From positions 1-64,000 of the forward strand of contig NZ_NMWV01000023.1 in the NCBI RefSeq assembly GCF_002860405.1: a stretch of 64,000 bases of DNA. The letters run 5' to 3'. Shown one piece after another: positions 47,986 through 57,784 of the stretch (position 1 is its first letter; every line of letters starts with the position of its first letter). A program made the position numbers and the translations under genes. This DNA comes from Bifidobacterium imperatoris (GTDB lineage Bacteria > Actinomycetota > Actinomycetes > Actinomycetales > Bifidobacteriaceae). The notes beneath the pieces were generated by a model. The model was given only the letters and a program-made list of their open reading frames with translations, had not been told where the DNA came from and ran no database searches.

Positions 47986-49113
47986 CTACCATCGCCCGGC
48001 AATAGACGCGCCACATTCCGGGCAACGCCCATCAGTGCCACTGAGTCGATCAGTGATGATGCGATACCAGTCGCGTTCGATAAGTGTGGCATGACATTGC
48101 GGATTCGGACAATACGTAGTGTCGCCTACGCGATCATGCACATTACCGGTGTACACATAATGCAGTCCCTCGTTGAGAGCGATTTCGCGCGCACGAGTCA
48201 ACGTCTTATGCGGAGTTGGCGGAATATCCTGCATTTTCCAAGCCGGGTGGAATGCGGAGAAATGCAGCGGTATATCAGAGCCGAGGCGTTCGCGAATCCA
48301 TGTGCATTCGGCGTGCAGTTGTGCATCATCATCGTTAAGCCCTGGAATCAGCAAGGTGGTGAGTTCAACCCACACATGGTTACCGTCTGGTGTGCGCGCC
48401 TCGTTCACCGCATAATCAATGGTGTCGAGCACATCCTGCAAATGTGTGCCAGTCACTTTCCAGTAGAAATCCTCGGTGAAGCCTTTCAAATCGATGTTTG
48501 CCGCATCCATCGCCGCATAAAAAGCCGGTCGCGCTTCGGCACTCATGTATCCAGCGGTGACAGCGATTGGATGGATACCTTGCGCACGGCAAGCTTCAGC
48601 TGTATCGATTGCGTATTCCGCGAACACAATCGGATCATTGTAGGTGAACGCCACCGAATCGATGCCGCGGGCCGCCGCTACCTGCGCAATTTTCTCCGGG
48701 CTCGCCTCTACACCAAGCTTGTCGAAGTCACGGGCTTTGGAGATATCCCAGTTCTGGCAGAAACGGCACCCGGAATTGCAGCCAGCCGTGCCGAAGCTCA
48801 GCACGCTGGAACCAGGGTGGAAATGGTTGAGTGGTTTCTTTTCCACCGGATCCACTGCGAAACCAGAACTGCGGCCATAGGTATCCGAAACGATGACGCC
48901 ATCATGATTCGAGCGGACGAAGCAGAAGCCTCGTTGCCCAGGCTTTAGCACACAGCGGCGCGGGCAGAGTTCACAGCGAGCGCGACGAGTGCCGTCATTG
49001 AATCGCGTTTGCCAACGGCCAATGGCTGAAGGAGGCACTGTGACGGGTACTGTATCTGGCTCTGATGTCACCGCACTCTGCCCCGAGCGAAAGACCACCT
49101 TAGTGTTCGGCAT
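47986..49113 (-). CDS. amrS: AmmeMemoRadiSam system radical SAM enzyme
   Basis: A 375-residue radical-SAM enzyme. The cluster motif is CNSGCRFC (CX3CX2C), in FGTAGCNSGCRFCQNW; an extra N-terminal CELCPRRC motif and LKPGQRGFC precede it, and the C-terminus carries a small zinc-ribbon-like CPNPQC...CPECG. These features define the AmrS group, which occurs with Memo- and AMMECR1-domain proteins and has no established reaction. Its start overlaps the end of the Memo/AMMECR1 gene by 14 bases, so the two are translationally coupled. Confidence 0.9.
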   Translation of the reverse strand: MPNTKVVFRSGQSAVTSEPDTVPVTVPPSAIGRWQTRFNDGTRRARCELCPRRCVLKPGQRGFCFVRSNHDGVIVSDTYGRSSGFAVDPVEKKPLNHFHPGSSVLSFGTAGCNSGCRFCQNWDISKARDFDKLGVEASPEKIAQVAAARGIDSVAFTYNDPIVFAEYAIDTAEACRAQGIHPIAVTAGYMSAEARPAFYAAMDAANIDLKGFTEDFYWKVTGTHLQDVLDTIDYAVNEARTPDGNHVWVELTTLLIPGLNDDDAQLHAECTWIRERLGSDIPLHFSAFHPAWKMQDIPPTPHKTLTRAREIALNEGLHYVYTGNVHDRVGDTTYCPNPQCHATLIERDWYRIITDRLSGTDGRCPECGASIAGRW

Positions 49114-50860
49114 ACGCGGTCACCTCGTACCGTTCGCATTCGATTTCGCCATTGTTCCAGTCATACGACGGTTTGATGCCGGCTTTTGCCAACAAATGCG
49201 AGACGAAATCATGCGGATTCGGCAATTGTTCCCAAACTTGCGGAAGGAAAGTGGCTCTACGGCCTTGGCTGTCGGTCAGGATAAGACCATCCTTGCCGGG
49301 CTGCAATGTTTGCTCAAGTTTTGTTCGCGAGCGCACTGGCATCGTCATCGGCTTTCCTAGTACCGAGACCTCCACTTGCAGCAGCGGGTATTCTTCCGGT
49401 GAAACAGGAAAGAATCGTGGATCGTGCGCGGCTGCATCAACGGCATGGTCGGATACATCCTTGCCAAGCGAGCGATAGGCTTCCAATGTACCGATGCATC
49501 CGCGTAATTGGCCGTGTTCGGTGAGTGTCACGAAACTGGCACCGGACTCATTCAGCCAAGGATGTTGCTTGATAATAATGTCTGGCGCGCTTTCCGGCTT
49601 GTTATCTAGACCAAGATGCTGGCGTATAGCGGCACGGGCGAGGCCGAGGAGCACACGGCCGTGGTCCGTAGTCATGGCTGCACCAGAGACTACTTCATCA
49701 GCATTGTCGGCTGCCTTGCCTTGCTGAGCCGTTTCACGATTCGTAGTATTGCCATCAGAACCATTGACAGCGTTGGTATTCTGTGCAGTCGCATCGCCGA
49801 TACCAGTATTCGCGTTTTGCCATACGGCAAATGATGCATAACCAACCACAGGTTCATCCGGATCATTCATATCCGAACGTGACTTGCCAGCAAGCGATAC
49901 GACACCGTCATCACCAGAGGTGCTGCGCCCAAGGAGCCGAAGGTCAAACTGTTCGGCTGAGGGCTTATGGCTGTCTCCCTCTTCTTCATCAGATGTTTCA
50001 CGCGTCGTTTCACACTGTGCGGTTTTAAGGCCACGCACCAACACATCAAGTAGCCCGTTAATTGGATACGCTCCGCACGCCCTGCGCGGATGAATGGGGA
50101 GTCTCAAGTGTGCGATGTTGTCGATAGTCTCATCATCAAGTTGCCGCGCATAAGCCTCAGGATGATAATGAGACAAATCGGAGCTGATAATGATTACGGT
50201 TTCCGGACCGCCCCACAGCGCGCGCAGAACGTCACCCACTTCTTCAGGGCTTGCGTCACCAGCATTCAACGGCACAATGGTTAGATTCGGACCGAATACA
50301 GTTTGCAGAAATGGAATCTGCACTTCCACCGCATGCTCCTGCGCATGGGTTGGGTCGTTGACAATCATTGCCGACGCCGGTGCACCCGGATGGGCATGTA
50401 TGCCGGAACGCAACGGCTCATCAGCTACCAGTTCCAAAGCCTTTCGCTCCGCATCCACATCTATTGGTACCGCACCGAGCGGTGTTGCAAATGCTATTGC
50501 AGTAGAACAGGCGATGCCACGCACGGCAACACGGTGTGTTGGACCAACAATCACCGCACGCTTTACTACCCCGCGCCCACGTTCCAGCAATGCGTAGGCG
50601 AGCGCCGCAGTCGTACCCGAATACATGTATCCAGCATGCGGCACAATCACCGCTTTCGGCACTCCTACGGGCAGCTGCGGCTCCAACTGTCTAAGCAGTG
50701 CGCGCCCATAATCAAGTTGCGTATTGATCAGGTGCTTAAGCCGTGTTCTATCCGCTGGGTAAAACGCGCCAGCCACCGCAGCCGGGCGCACATATCCTTG
50801 CTGCCTCTTATCACTATCGCGAACGTCACTGTTCTCATGGAATATATCGAAATGCACCAT
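49100..50860 (-). CDS. AmmeMemoRadiSam system proteins B and A, fused
   Basis: A 586-residue fusion. The Memo domain (protein B) spans about 20-330: RPAAVAGAFYPADRTRL, VPHAGYMYSGTTAALAYALL, VGPTHRV and SSDLSHYHPEAYARQLD supply the His/Asp residues that correspond to a LigB-type metal site. A low-complexity Asn/Thr/Asp linker follows (about 335-395). The AMMECR1 domain (protein A) is at about 400-586, with LRGCIGTLEAYRSLGKDV and AHDPRFFPVSPEEYPLLQVEV. B and A are separate genes in many organisms. Start at 50860; a GTG nine bases upstream is possible. AmrS follows with a 14-base overlap. Confidence 0.9.
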   Translation of the reverse strand: MVHFDIFHENSDVRDSDKRQQGYVRPAAVAGAFYPADRTRLKHLINTQLDYGRALLRQLEPQLPVGVPKAVIVPHAGYMYSGTTAALAYALLERGRGVVKRAVIVGPTHRVAVRGIACSTAIAFATPLGAVPIDVDAERKALELVADEPLRSGIHAHPGAPASAMIVNDPTHAQEHAVEVQIPFLQTVFGPNLTIVPLNAGDASPEEVGDVLRALWGGPETVIIISSDLSHYHPEAYARQLDDETIDNIAHLRLPIHPRRACGAYPINGLLDVLVRGLKTAQCETTRETSDEEEGDSHKPSAEQFDLRLLGRSTSGDDGVVSLAGKSRSDMNDPDEPVVGYASFAVWQNANTGIGDATAQNTNAVNGSDGNTTNRETAQQGKAADNADEVVSGAAMTTDHGRVLLGLARAAIRQHLGLDNKPESAPDIIIKQHPWLNESGASFVTLTEHGQLRGCIGTLEAYRSLGKDVSDHAVDAAAHDPRFFPVSPEEYPLLQVEVSVLGKPMTMPVRSRTKLEQTLQPGKDGLILTDSQGRRATFLPQVWEQLPNPHDFVSHLLAKAGIKPSYDWNNGEIECERYEVTAYAEH

Positions 50861-50901
50861 AACGACCACCCCTACACACTATGGTAGCCGTCACGGAACA
50901 A

Positions 50902-52314
50902 TCAGAATAAAGATTCTTGGGCGAAGTCGTCGTCGGCATCGTCGAGCGCGGTTGCGGATGGCTTGAAGACAGTTGGACCTTCTTGGGCGAGCTGGTCGCT
51001 GGCGGCAGCGGAAGCATCGCGTAAGGTGCCGTCGAGCGTCACGGCATCCGGCGAGACCAGAAACATGCGATTATTGACCCCGGCCAAATACAGTCCGCCC
51101 AATGATTCCACACGGGACAGCGCCACGTAACCCATGCCGGGCGCGAAGGTTCGGCGCAGGTCCATCACCGCGCGGTCAAGCGTCATGCCTTGCGACTTGT
51201 GAATGGTGATGCCCCACGCACAGCGCAACGGCACTTGGGAAACCGAAGCCAGCACGGTCTCTCCATCCATCATCTCCCAAGTGGCTGGTTTCATCGTAAC
51301 GATGTTGCCGTTTTCGAATTCCACAATCGGCCAGCCGCCCTTAGCCTCAGGCGAGAACGCACGCACAGTGCCCAGCGAACCATTGACGAACTGACGGTCG
51401 GCATCATTACGCAATGCCATGACCGCTGCACCAGTCTTCAGCACCAGATGCTCCGGGGCGAGCATGTTCTTTTTCAACCGGCTGACAAGATTCGCCGGGC
51501 CGGCGGTCTCAGCGAAGAACTCATGGCTTTCGCTTGGAATCTGTTGCAATCGCAAATCGTTCAGCCCATCGGCTTGGCGGTTCACTGGGAATAAGTGCAC
51601 TGCCACTTTGCCGGGTTCCGGCATGACTCCCAAACGAGTCACCAACACATCACGGTCGTTTTGGGTTACGTTGCTTTCGCGAATGTCGGTGAGCACGGTG
51701 AGCAGATCGCCGGTATCCTGCCTGTGTTGTTCGGTCAGATAGCAGATGGCAGGGTTGAGTTCATCCCAGACCAAGGACTCGGTCACGAATCCTTCCGGAT
51801 TCTTACCCGCCTTGGCGTATTGTTCACGGGCTGCCACGAATTCCGGCGTCGGCGCAATCACATCATTGTTACGCCCGGATACCGAAACCGGAGGCAGCTG
51901 GAAGAAGTCGCCGGACAGCACAACTTGAATACCGCCGAATGGTCTTGGGTCCCGGCGAACGGCACGGCAAACCTGATCGACCATATCGAACAGCCAGGCA
52001 TGCAACATGGATACCTCATCGATGATGAGAATATCGGTGGCCTGAATCTTGCGTTTGCGGCGGGTTTTGATGAGCTTCAGCAGGTTGGCGGTCAGGCTTG
52101 TGGCCACACCCACACCGCTCCACGAATGAATAGTTTGCCCGTTGATATGCGTGGACGCTATGCCTGTGGACGCAGTAACGGCCACATCAGCGCCGTCAGC
52201 CCTGGCCTGCCGAATGAACTCGTTGAGCGTAAAGGTCTTGCCGGCACCAGGGGCACCAGTCAAAAACACATTCGCGCCAGCATTCAGAATGGCCAGAGCT
52301 TCGCTTTGACGCAT
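50902..52314 (-). CDS. Pif1-like ATP-dependent DNA helicase
   Basis: A 470-residue superfamily 1B helicase. Motif I is VFLTGAPGAGKTFTLNEFI (about 16-34), ASTGIASTHINGQTIHSW is motif Ia, LIIDEVSMLHAWLFD motif II, VVLSGDFFQLPPV motif III, and WGITIHKSQGMTLDRAVMDL with GYVALSRVESLGGLYL are motifs V-VI. This is the Pif1/RecD2 group that unwinds 5'-3' and may resolve G-quadruplex or R-loop structures. AGAAAG precedes the ATG. It lies 50 bases downstream of a duplicated-domain protein in the same direction. Confidence 0.9.
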   Translation of the reverse strand: MRQSEALAILNAGANVFLTGAPGAGKTFTLNEFIRQARADGADVAVTASTGIASTHINGQTIHSWSGVGVATSLTANLLKLIKTRRKRKIQATDILIIDEVSMLHAWLFDMVDQVCRAVRRDPRPFGGIQVVLSGDFFQLPPVSVSGRNNDVIAPTPEFVAAREQYAKAGKNPEGFVTESLVWDELNPAICYLTEQHRQDTGDLLTVLTDIRESNVTQNDRDVLVTRLGVMPEPGKVAVHLFPVNRQADGLNDLRLQQIPSESHEFFAETAGPANLVSRLKKNMLAPEHLVLKTGAAVMALRNDADRQFVNGSLGTVRAFSPEAKGGWPIVEFENGNIVTMKPATWEMMDGETVLASVSQVPLRCAWGITIHKSQGMTLDRAVMDLRRTFAPGMGYVALSRVESLGGLYLAGVNNRMFLVSPDAVTLDGTLRDASAAASDQLAQEGPTVFKPSATALDDADDDFAQESLF

Positions 52315-52364
52315 AATTCTACTTTCTATGGTTTTCTATGGCTAAGTGGTTCTAGGATTGAAAC

Positions 52365-53594
52365 CTAGGCCTGAAAACCATGTGCATTCGGCAAACTGAG
52401 ACGACGATTCTCCATGATCAACACACCACGATTCACCATGTCCGTTGCGATGAAGCGCAAATCGTCTTTGCTGAATCTGCCGCGCAATTCACCAAATCGA
52501 GGATGGTTGGCCAATCCGGCTTGAACGATAAAATCCGCCGGTTCGCCCGCAAGCGTATAAGTGACGGATGAAAGAGCAGGCTGTTCCTTGCTCTCTGCAG
52601 TCAGTTGTGTCACCATATCGGCAATTGCCTGTTCGGCAATGGCACGATCACTCGCTGGCAATTGCTGAAGGTATGCCGTCTGTTGCGCTTCACTCTGACG
52701 CCGGCGTTCAGCGCGCGCAGCTGACTCCGCTTCACTCATTTTCCGCGGCCGAGGTTGACGCTTTGGCTTATCAACAGCGTGATTGCGAGGAACAGCCGCA
52801 GTCGGCGCATCGGAAACCTGAGAAGCCGGAACAATTGGAGATGGCGGCACGGACGCATTCGAAGCCACGGCAGAAGCCGGAGCCAACGTACCTTGATCAT
52901 TCGAACACGGCACAGATGCTGTATTTTCTCCCGAATTCAATGTCTGTGCACTCGCCCCTTGTATCTTTTCCTCGCCCCGCTCTTCCATCTCCTCCATGAG
53001 AATATGAATCACACGAGAACCCAGCAGATTCCTCAGAATGACGAACTGCGGTAACTGATCCAGGGAATATTGAGCCATTCCCCTACCACTTACCAATGTC
53101 GTGGCGATTGTATTGGCTTTAGCAGTTGCTTTATCTCGAGATATTGCAATGATTGCTTGTTCAACCACGGATCGTTCTTCTTGCGGAAGCATCGCATCAA
53201 CCGTAGTTTTCTCTGCATCTTTACGTTGCGAACGCTGTTTCGCTGAACTCGCTCGCTTCGCTTCGAGCTGCGCCTCTCTTGCCGCATCTGTAGAAGCACT
53301 ATTGGAATGAGGAACAGACTGCGTCTGGCTCACCGGCTGCGTTGGAACAACCGGCGACTGTTGCGGAACTGACACCGGCGTAGGCTGCGAGCGCCGAACA
53401 GCTGGCTGCTCAACAGCAACTGGCACCTGCTGCATAGATGCAGCAGACTCATTCTTCGTGTACTGACGTTGCTCTTGCATCTCCTGCTCGATTACCGCCG
53501 CTTTCTGCAAAGCCTGTTCCACGGGCACATTGCCGAATACCGGAAGAATCCGCGGAATCGGCGGGATACTCTCACGCTTACCAAAAATACCCAT
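52365..53594 (-). CDS. Unknown protein with a duplicated helical domain and Pro/Gln-rich linkers
   Basis: A 409-residue protein not recognised. Two copies of a similar module are visible. Copy 1 is about 108-206 and copy 2 about 288-400: each has a charged helix (KRASSAKQRSQRKD; ARAERRRQSEAQQ), then EERSVVEQAIIAI versus SDRAIAEQAIADM, then a mixed helix/strand region ending in a short hydrophobic strand (ILMEEMEERG; LIMENRRLSL). The linkers 50-105 and 208-285 are Pro/Gln/Ser/Val-rich. The N-terminus MGIFGKRESIPPIPRILP has no signal peptide. It is upstream of the Pif1-like helicase, 50 bases apart, so the two are probably one operon. Confidence 0.6.
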   Translation of the reverse strand: MGIFGKRESIPPIPRILPVFGNVPVEQALQKAAVIEQEMQEQRQYTKNESAASMQQVPVAVEQPAVRRSQPTPVSVPQQSPVVPTQPVSQTQSVPHSNSASTDAAREAQLEAKRASSAKQRSQRKDAEKTTVDAMLPQEERSVVEQAIIAISRDKATAKANTIATTLVSGRGMAQYSLDQLPQFVILRNLLGSRVIHILMEEMEERGEEKIQGASAQTLNSGENTASVPCSNDQGTLAPASAVASNASVPPSPIVPASQVSDAPTAAVPRNHAVDKPKRQPRPRKMSEAESAARAERRRQSEAQQTAYLQQLPASDRAIAEQAIADMVTQLTAESKEQPALSSVTYTLAGEPADFIVQAGLANHPRFGELRGRFSKDDLRFIATDMVNRGVLIMENRRLSLPNAHGFQA

Positions 53595-53654
53595 TGACAG
53601 CCTTCTTTGCCTTCTATGAGTTCCTATACATCCAATACCAGCGTATAAACGATG

Positions 53655-54305
53655 CTACTTATTGAGCAGGCTGGTAGCCACGATCTGCTCAGAGATGGCC
53701 TTGGCTTGAGCATCATCCGGACCGGGCACCGGAGCCATGAATGCCTTGCGGTAGTAGCGCAGCTCATCGAGGGATTCGATGATGTCTGCGAGCGCGCGGT
53801 GGCCACCGTTCTTCGGCGGACGGTTCTCATACACGGCCGGATACCAACGGCGTGCAAGTTCCTTGAAGGTGCTCACGTCCACGCTGCGGTAATGCAGATG
53901 GCTCATCAGGTTCGGCATGTAATGGTCGAGGAACTTCTTGTCGGAGCCGATAGTGTTGCCGGCGAGCAATGGCTTTACGCCTTCCGGAGTGAAGCGCAGT
54001 ACATAATCAGTGACCTTCTTCTCAGCTTCTTCAAGGCTCAGGCCGTGCTCCCACTCGTTAATCAGGCCAGAGCGGGTGTGCATATTGCGCACGAAGTCGT
54101 TCATGTGGTCCACGGCCTTCTGGCTCGGCTTGATGACGAAGTCGACACCTTCGTCCAGTACATTCAGGTCAAAATCGGTGGGAACCACGGACACTTCAAC
54201 CAGCTCATCGCCACCGAAGATATCCAGTCCAGTCATTTCACAGTCAATCCAAATCAGGCGCGAATCCTTGGCGCTGTAAGTCTCTGCATCATGGCTATCA
54301 ACCAT
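53655..54305 (-). CDS. orn: Oligoribonuclease
   Basis: A 216-residue 3'-5' exoribonuclease of the DEDDh family that degrades 2-5-nt RNA and pGpG/pApA dinucleotides. [12 protein letters not shown] has the first Asp/Glu pair, [19 protein letters not shown] the second Asp, and [14 protein letters not shown] the His and last Asp. The second ATG (54305) is chosen: AAGAGG is seven bases away, against one base for the first ATG at 54311. Length matches the actinobacterial enzyme. Its upstream region contains the 21-bp repeat array and an IS. Confidence 0.93.
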   Translation of the reverse strand: MVDSHDAETYSAKDSRLIWIDCEMTGLDIFGGDELVEVSVVPTDFDLNVLDEGVDFVIKPSQKAVDHMNDFVRNMHTRSGLINEWEHGLSLEEAEKKVTDYVLRFTPEGVKPLLAGNTIGSDKKFLDHYMPNLMSHLHYRSVDVSTFKELARRWYPAVYENRPPKNGGHRALADIIESLDELRYYRKAFMAPVPGPDDAQAKAISEQIVATSLLNK

Positions 54306-54412
54306 GCTCATGCCTCTTTTCTTCTATGTCACCCATTACTACAAGAACAGTTCAGACTATACCCCAACGCCTACAAGGCTCATACGGGTTATCTTTCCTG
54401 AAAATCTTCCTA

Positions 54413-54520
54413 TGACTGTAGGTTTTTGAACACTCACTGTCGGACTTTGGATATTGACTGTAGGACTTCAAACGCTGACTGTAGGTTTTTGAGCATATTT
54501 CGTTGGAAAACCTACAGTCA
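54413..54520. repeat. 21-bp repeat array, left part (four direct copies and one inverted copy)
   Basis: TGACTGTAGG begins at 54413, 54455 and 54476, with a variant TCACTGTCGG at 54434, so the starts are exactly 21 bases apart (two helical turns). An inverted copy, CCTACAGTCA, lies at 54511-54520 directly against the left end of the IS. The last direct copy and the inverted copy can pair over 14 bp (TGACTGTAGGTTTT and its complement). Confidence 0.85.
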
Positions 54521-55949
54521 GGGGGTGCGGACGAAAAGTTGGACGCTTGGGCGTCCGGATTGGAGTCCGTGATGTATCCGCAGGAGTTGAGGTCGCGTGC
54601 CCTTGATCTGCATTTCGTGGATGGGTTGAGCGTGCGTGCGATAGCCGCGATGGAGGGCATGCCCGTGCGGGCCACGGTCTATGCGTGGATTCGCGCCGAT
54701 GCCCGGTATCGTCCGCCGGTCCCCGGCGGGTACGGGGCGACGTATACGCTTGAGACCAGGTTGAAGGCCGTTCGCATGCTCATGGAGACCGGCGACGTGA
54801 AGGCGGTCGCCGCGGCGGTGGGATGCACGCCGTCGAGCGTGTGTGCGTGGGCCTGCGGGTATCGCGTGGAAGGCGGTGCGACGATGGCGGTGGGACGGCA
54901 TGGCGGCGTGGCCGGCGCGGAGGATGTGGAGGCGCTGCGCCGCCGGGTGGAGGACCTCAGGCTGGAGAACGCGGTGATGAGGGAGACGATCAGGGTTTTA
55001 AAAGCCGACGGCCCGCTCCTCGACCCGTCCACGCTGACGAACGGGGAGAGGACGCGGGTCGTCGACGCGATCAGGGGTGAGTTCGGTCTGGCCCGCGCTC
55101 TGGAGGCCGTGGGTCTGAAGCGCAGCACGTACTACCACGGGCGTGGCGCCGTCGCCGCTGGCGACGGGTGCGCCGCTCTCCGGGGGCGGATCCGCCGCCT
55201 GTTCGAGGACGGCGGCCGCGTGTGGGGCTATCGGCGCATCCACCGGATGCTGCGCCTGGACGGGGAGGACCCGCTCGTCGTCTCGGAGAAGGTCGTGCGC
55301 CGGATCATGCGCGAGGAGGACCTCAGGCCCGTGTATCTGAAGCGTCCGAAACGTTGGAGCTCCTATGCCGGCGAGGTGGGCGAGGCGCCCGCGAACCTCG
55401 TGGAACGCGACTTCCACGCCGATGCGCCGAACCGGCTGTGGGTCACGGACGTCACCCGGTTCACCATGGACGGGTACAAGTGCTGGCTTTCCCCGGTGGT
55501 CGACTGCTTCGACGGGATGGTGGTCTCCTGGACGCTGTCGCGTTCGCCGGACGCCGGCATGGCGAACCGGATGCTTCTGGACGCCGTCGCCACGCTCGGG
55601 GACGGCGAGCGTCCGGTCGTGCACTCGGACCGTGGCTGCCACTACCGGTGGCCCGGATGGATCGCGATATGCGAGGAGAACGGGCTGACCAGGTCGATGA
55701 GCGCGAAGGGCTGCAGTCCGGACAACGCGGCCGCGGAGGGGTTCTTCGGCAGGCTCAAGAACGAGTTCTACCACGGGCGTGATTGGAAGGGCGTGGACTA
55801 CGACGAGTTCCGCCGTCGCCTCACCGCCTATCTCACCCACTACAATGAGACCAGAATCAAGAAGTCATTGGGCTGGATGAGCCCGGTGCAATACCGTAGA
55901 CACCTTGGACTGGCCGCCTAGCCGTCCAAAAAAAACATCCGCACCCCCC
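54521..55949 (+). mobile_element. IS3-family insertion sequence, about 1429 bp
   Basis: Ends are imperfect inverted repeats of about 25 bp: GGGGGTGCGGACGAAAAGTT on the left (from 54521) and the matching ...ACATCCGCACCCCCC on the right (to 55949). A 3-bp direct repeat TCA flanks it (54518-54520 and 55950-55952), as expected for IS3-type target duplication. Removing the element and one TCA (1432 bp) restores exact 21-bp spacing of the repeats on both sides, which supports the boundaries. Confidence 0.85.
54572..55921 (+). CDS. IS3-family transposase, OrfA and OrfB in one frame
   Basis: A 449-residue transposase. Two helix-turn-helix segments occur in the first 100 residues (DGLSVRAIAAMEGMPVRATV and GDVKAVAAAVGCTPSSVCAW), then a coiled-coil-like region with RRRVEDLRLENAVMRETI at about 135-160. 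The rve catalytic domain follows: LWVTDVTRF (first Asp), VVHSDRGCHY (second Asp) and AAAEGFFGRLKNEFYHG (Glu), completing DDE. In most IS3 elements OrfA and OrfB are joined by programmed -1 frameshift; here they are one continuous frame. GGAG lies six bases before the ATG at 54572; the frame is open further upstream. All catalytic residues are present, so it may be active. Confidence 0.9.
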   Translation: MYPQELRSRALDLHFVDGLSVRAIAAMEGMPVRATVYAWIRADARYRPPVPGGYGATYTLETRLKAVRMLMETGDVKAVAAAVGCTPSSVCAWACGYRVEGGATMAVGRHGGVAGAEDVEALRRRVEDLRLENAVMRETIRVLKADGPLLDPSTLTNGERTRVVDAIRGEFGLARALEAVGLKRSTYYHGRGAVAAGDGCAALRGRIRRLFEDGGRVWGYRRIHRMLRLDGEDPLVVSEKVVRRIMREEDLRPVYLKRPKRWSSYAGEVGEAPANLVERDFHADAPNRLWVTDVTRFTMDGYKCWLSPVVDCFDGMVVSWTLSRSPDAGMANRMLLDAVATLGDGERPVVHSDRGCHYRWPGWIAICEENGLTRSMSAKGCSPDNAAAEGFFGRLKNEFYHGRDWKGVDYDEFRRRLTAYLTHYNETRIKKSLGWMSPVQYRRHLGLAA

Positions 55950-55963
55950 TCAAAGGGGATTTT

Positions 55964-55994
55964 CCTACAGTGACTGTTCAATTTCCTACAGTCA
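55964..55994. repeat. 21-bp repeat array, right part (two inverted copies)
   Basis: CCTACAGTGA at 55964-55973 and CCTACAGTCA at 55985-55994 start 21 bases apart. With the IS removed, the first is also 21 bases from the inverted copy at 54511. The original array was therefore four direct copies followed by three inverted copies. Confidence 0.85.
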
Positions 55995-56068
55995 ATCCAT
56001 GTAATCCACGTAAGCAACGCAATCCACACGATCCATGTATTTGATGTGAATCCAAGGGATATACGCGA

Positions 56069-56094
56069 AAAGGGCCCGCATCAGCGAGCCCTTT
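56069..56094 (-). terminator. Terminator of guaB
   Basis: On the minus strand AAAGGGCTCGC, loop TGAT, GCGGGCCCTTT followed by TCG: an 11-bp stem with one G-T mismatch, 37 bases after the guaB stop. Confidence 0.75.
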
Positions 56095-56131
56095 CAGCAG
56101 TAATCAACCCTGACCCAAGTCAGGAATCAGA

Positions 56132-57770
<1,639 letters not shown>

Positions 57771-57784
57771 TCACCGATCAGCTT

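Noticed and set aside
54413-54520. CRISPR array
   Set aside because: Repeats of ten conserved bases at 21-base steps with short variable parts and inverted copies do not match CRISPR repeat-spacer structure, and no cas genes are near.
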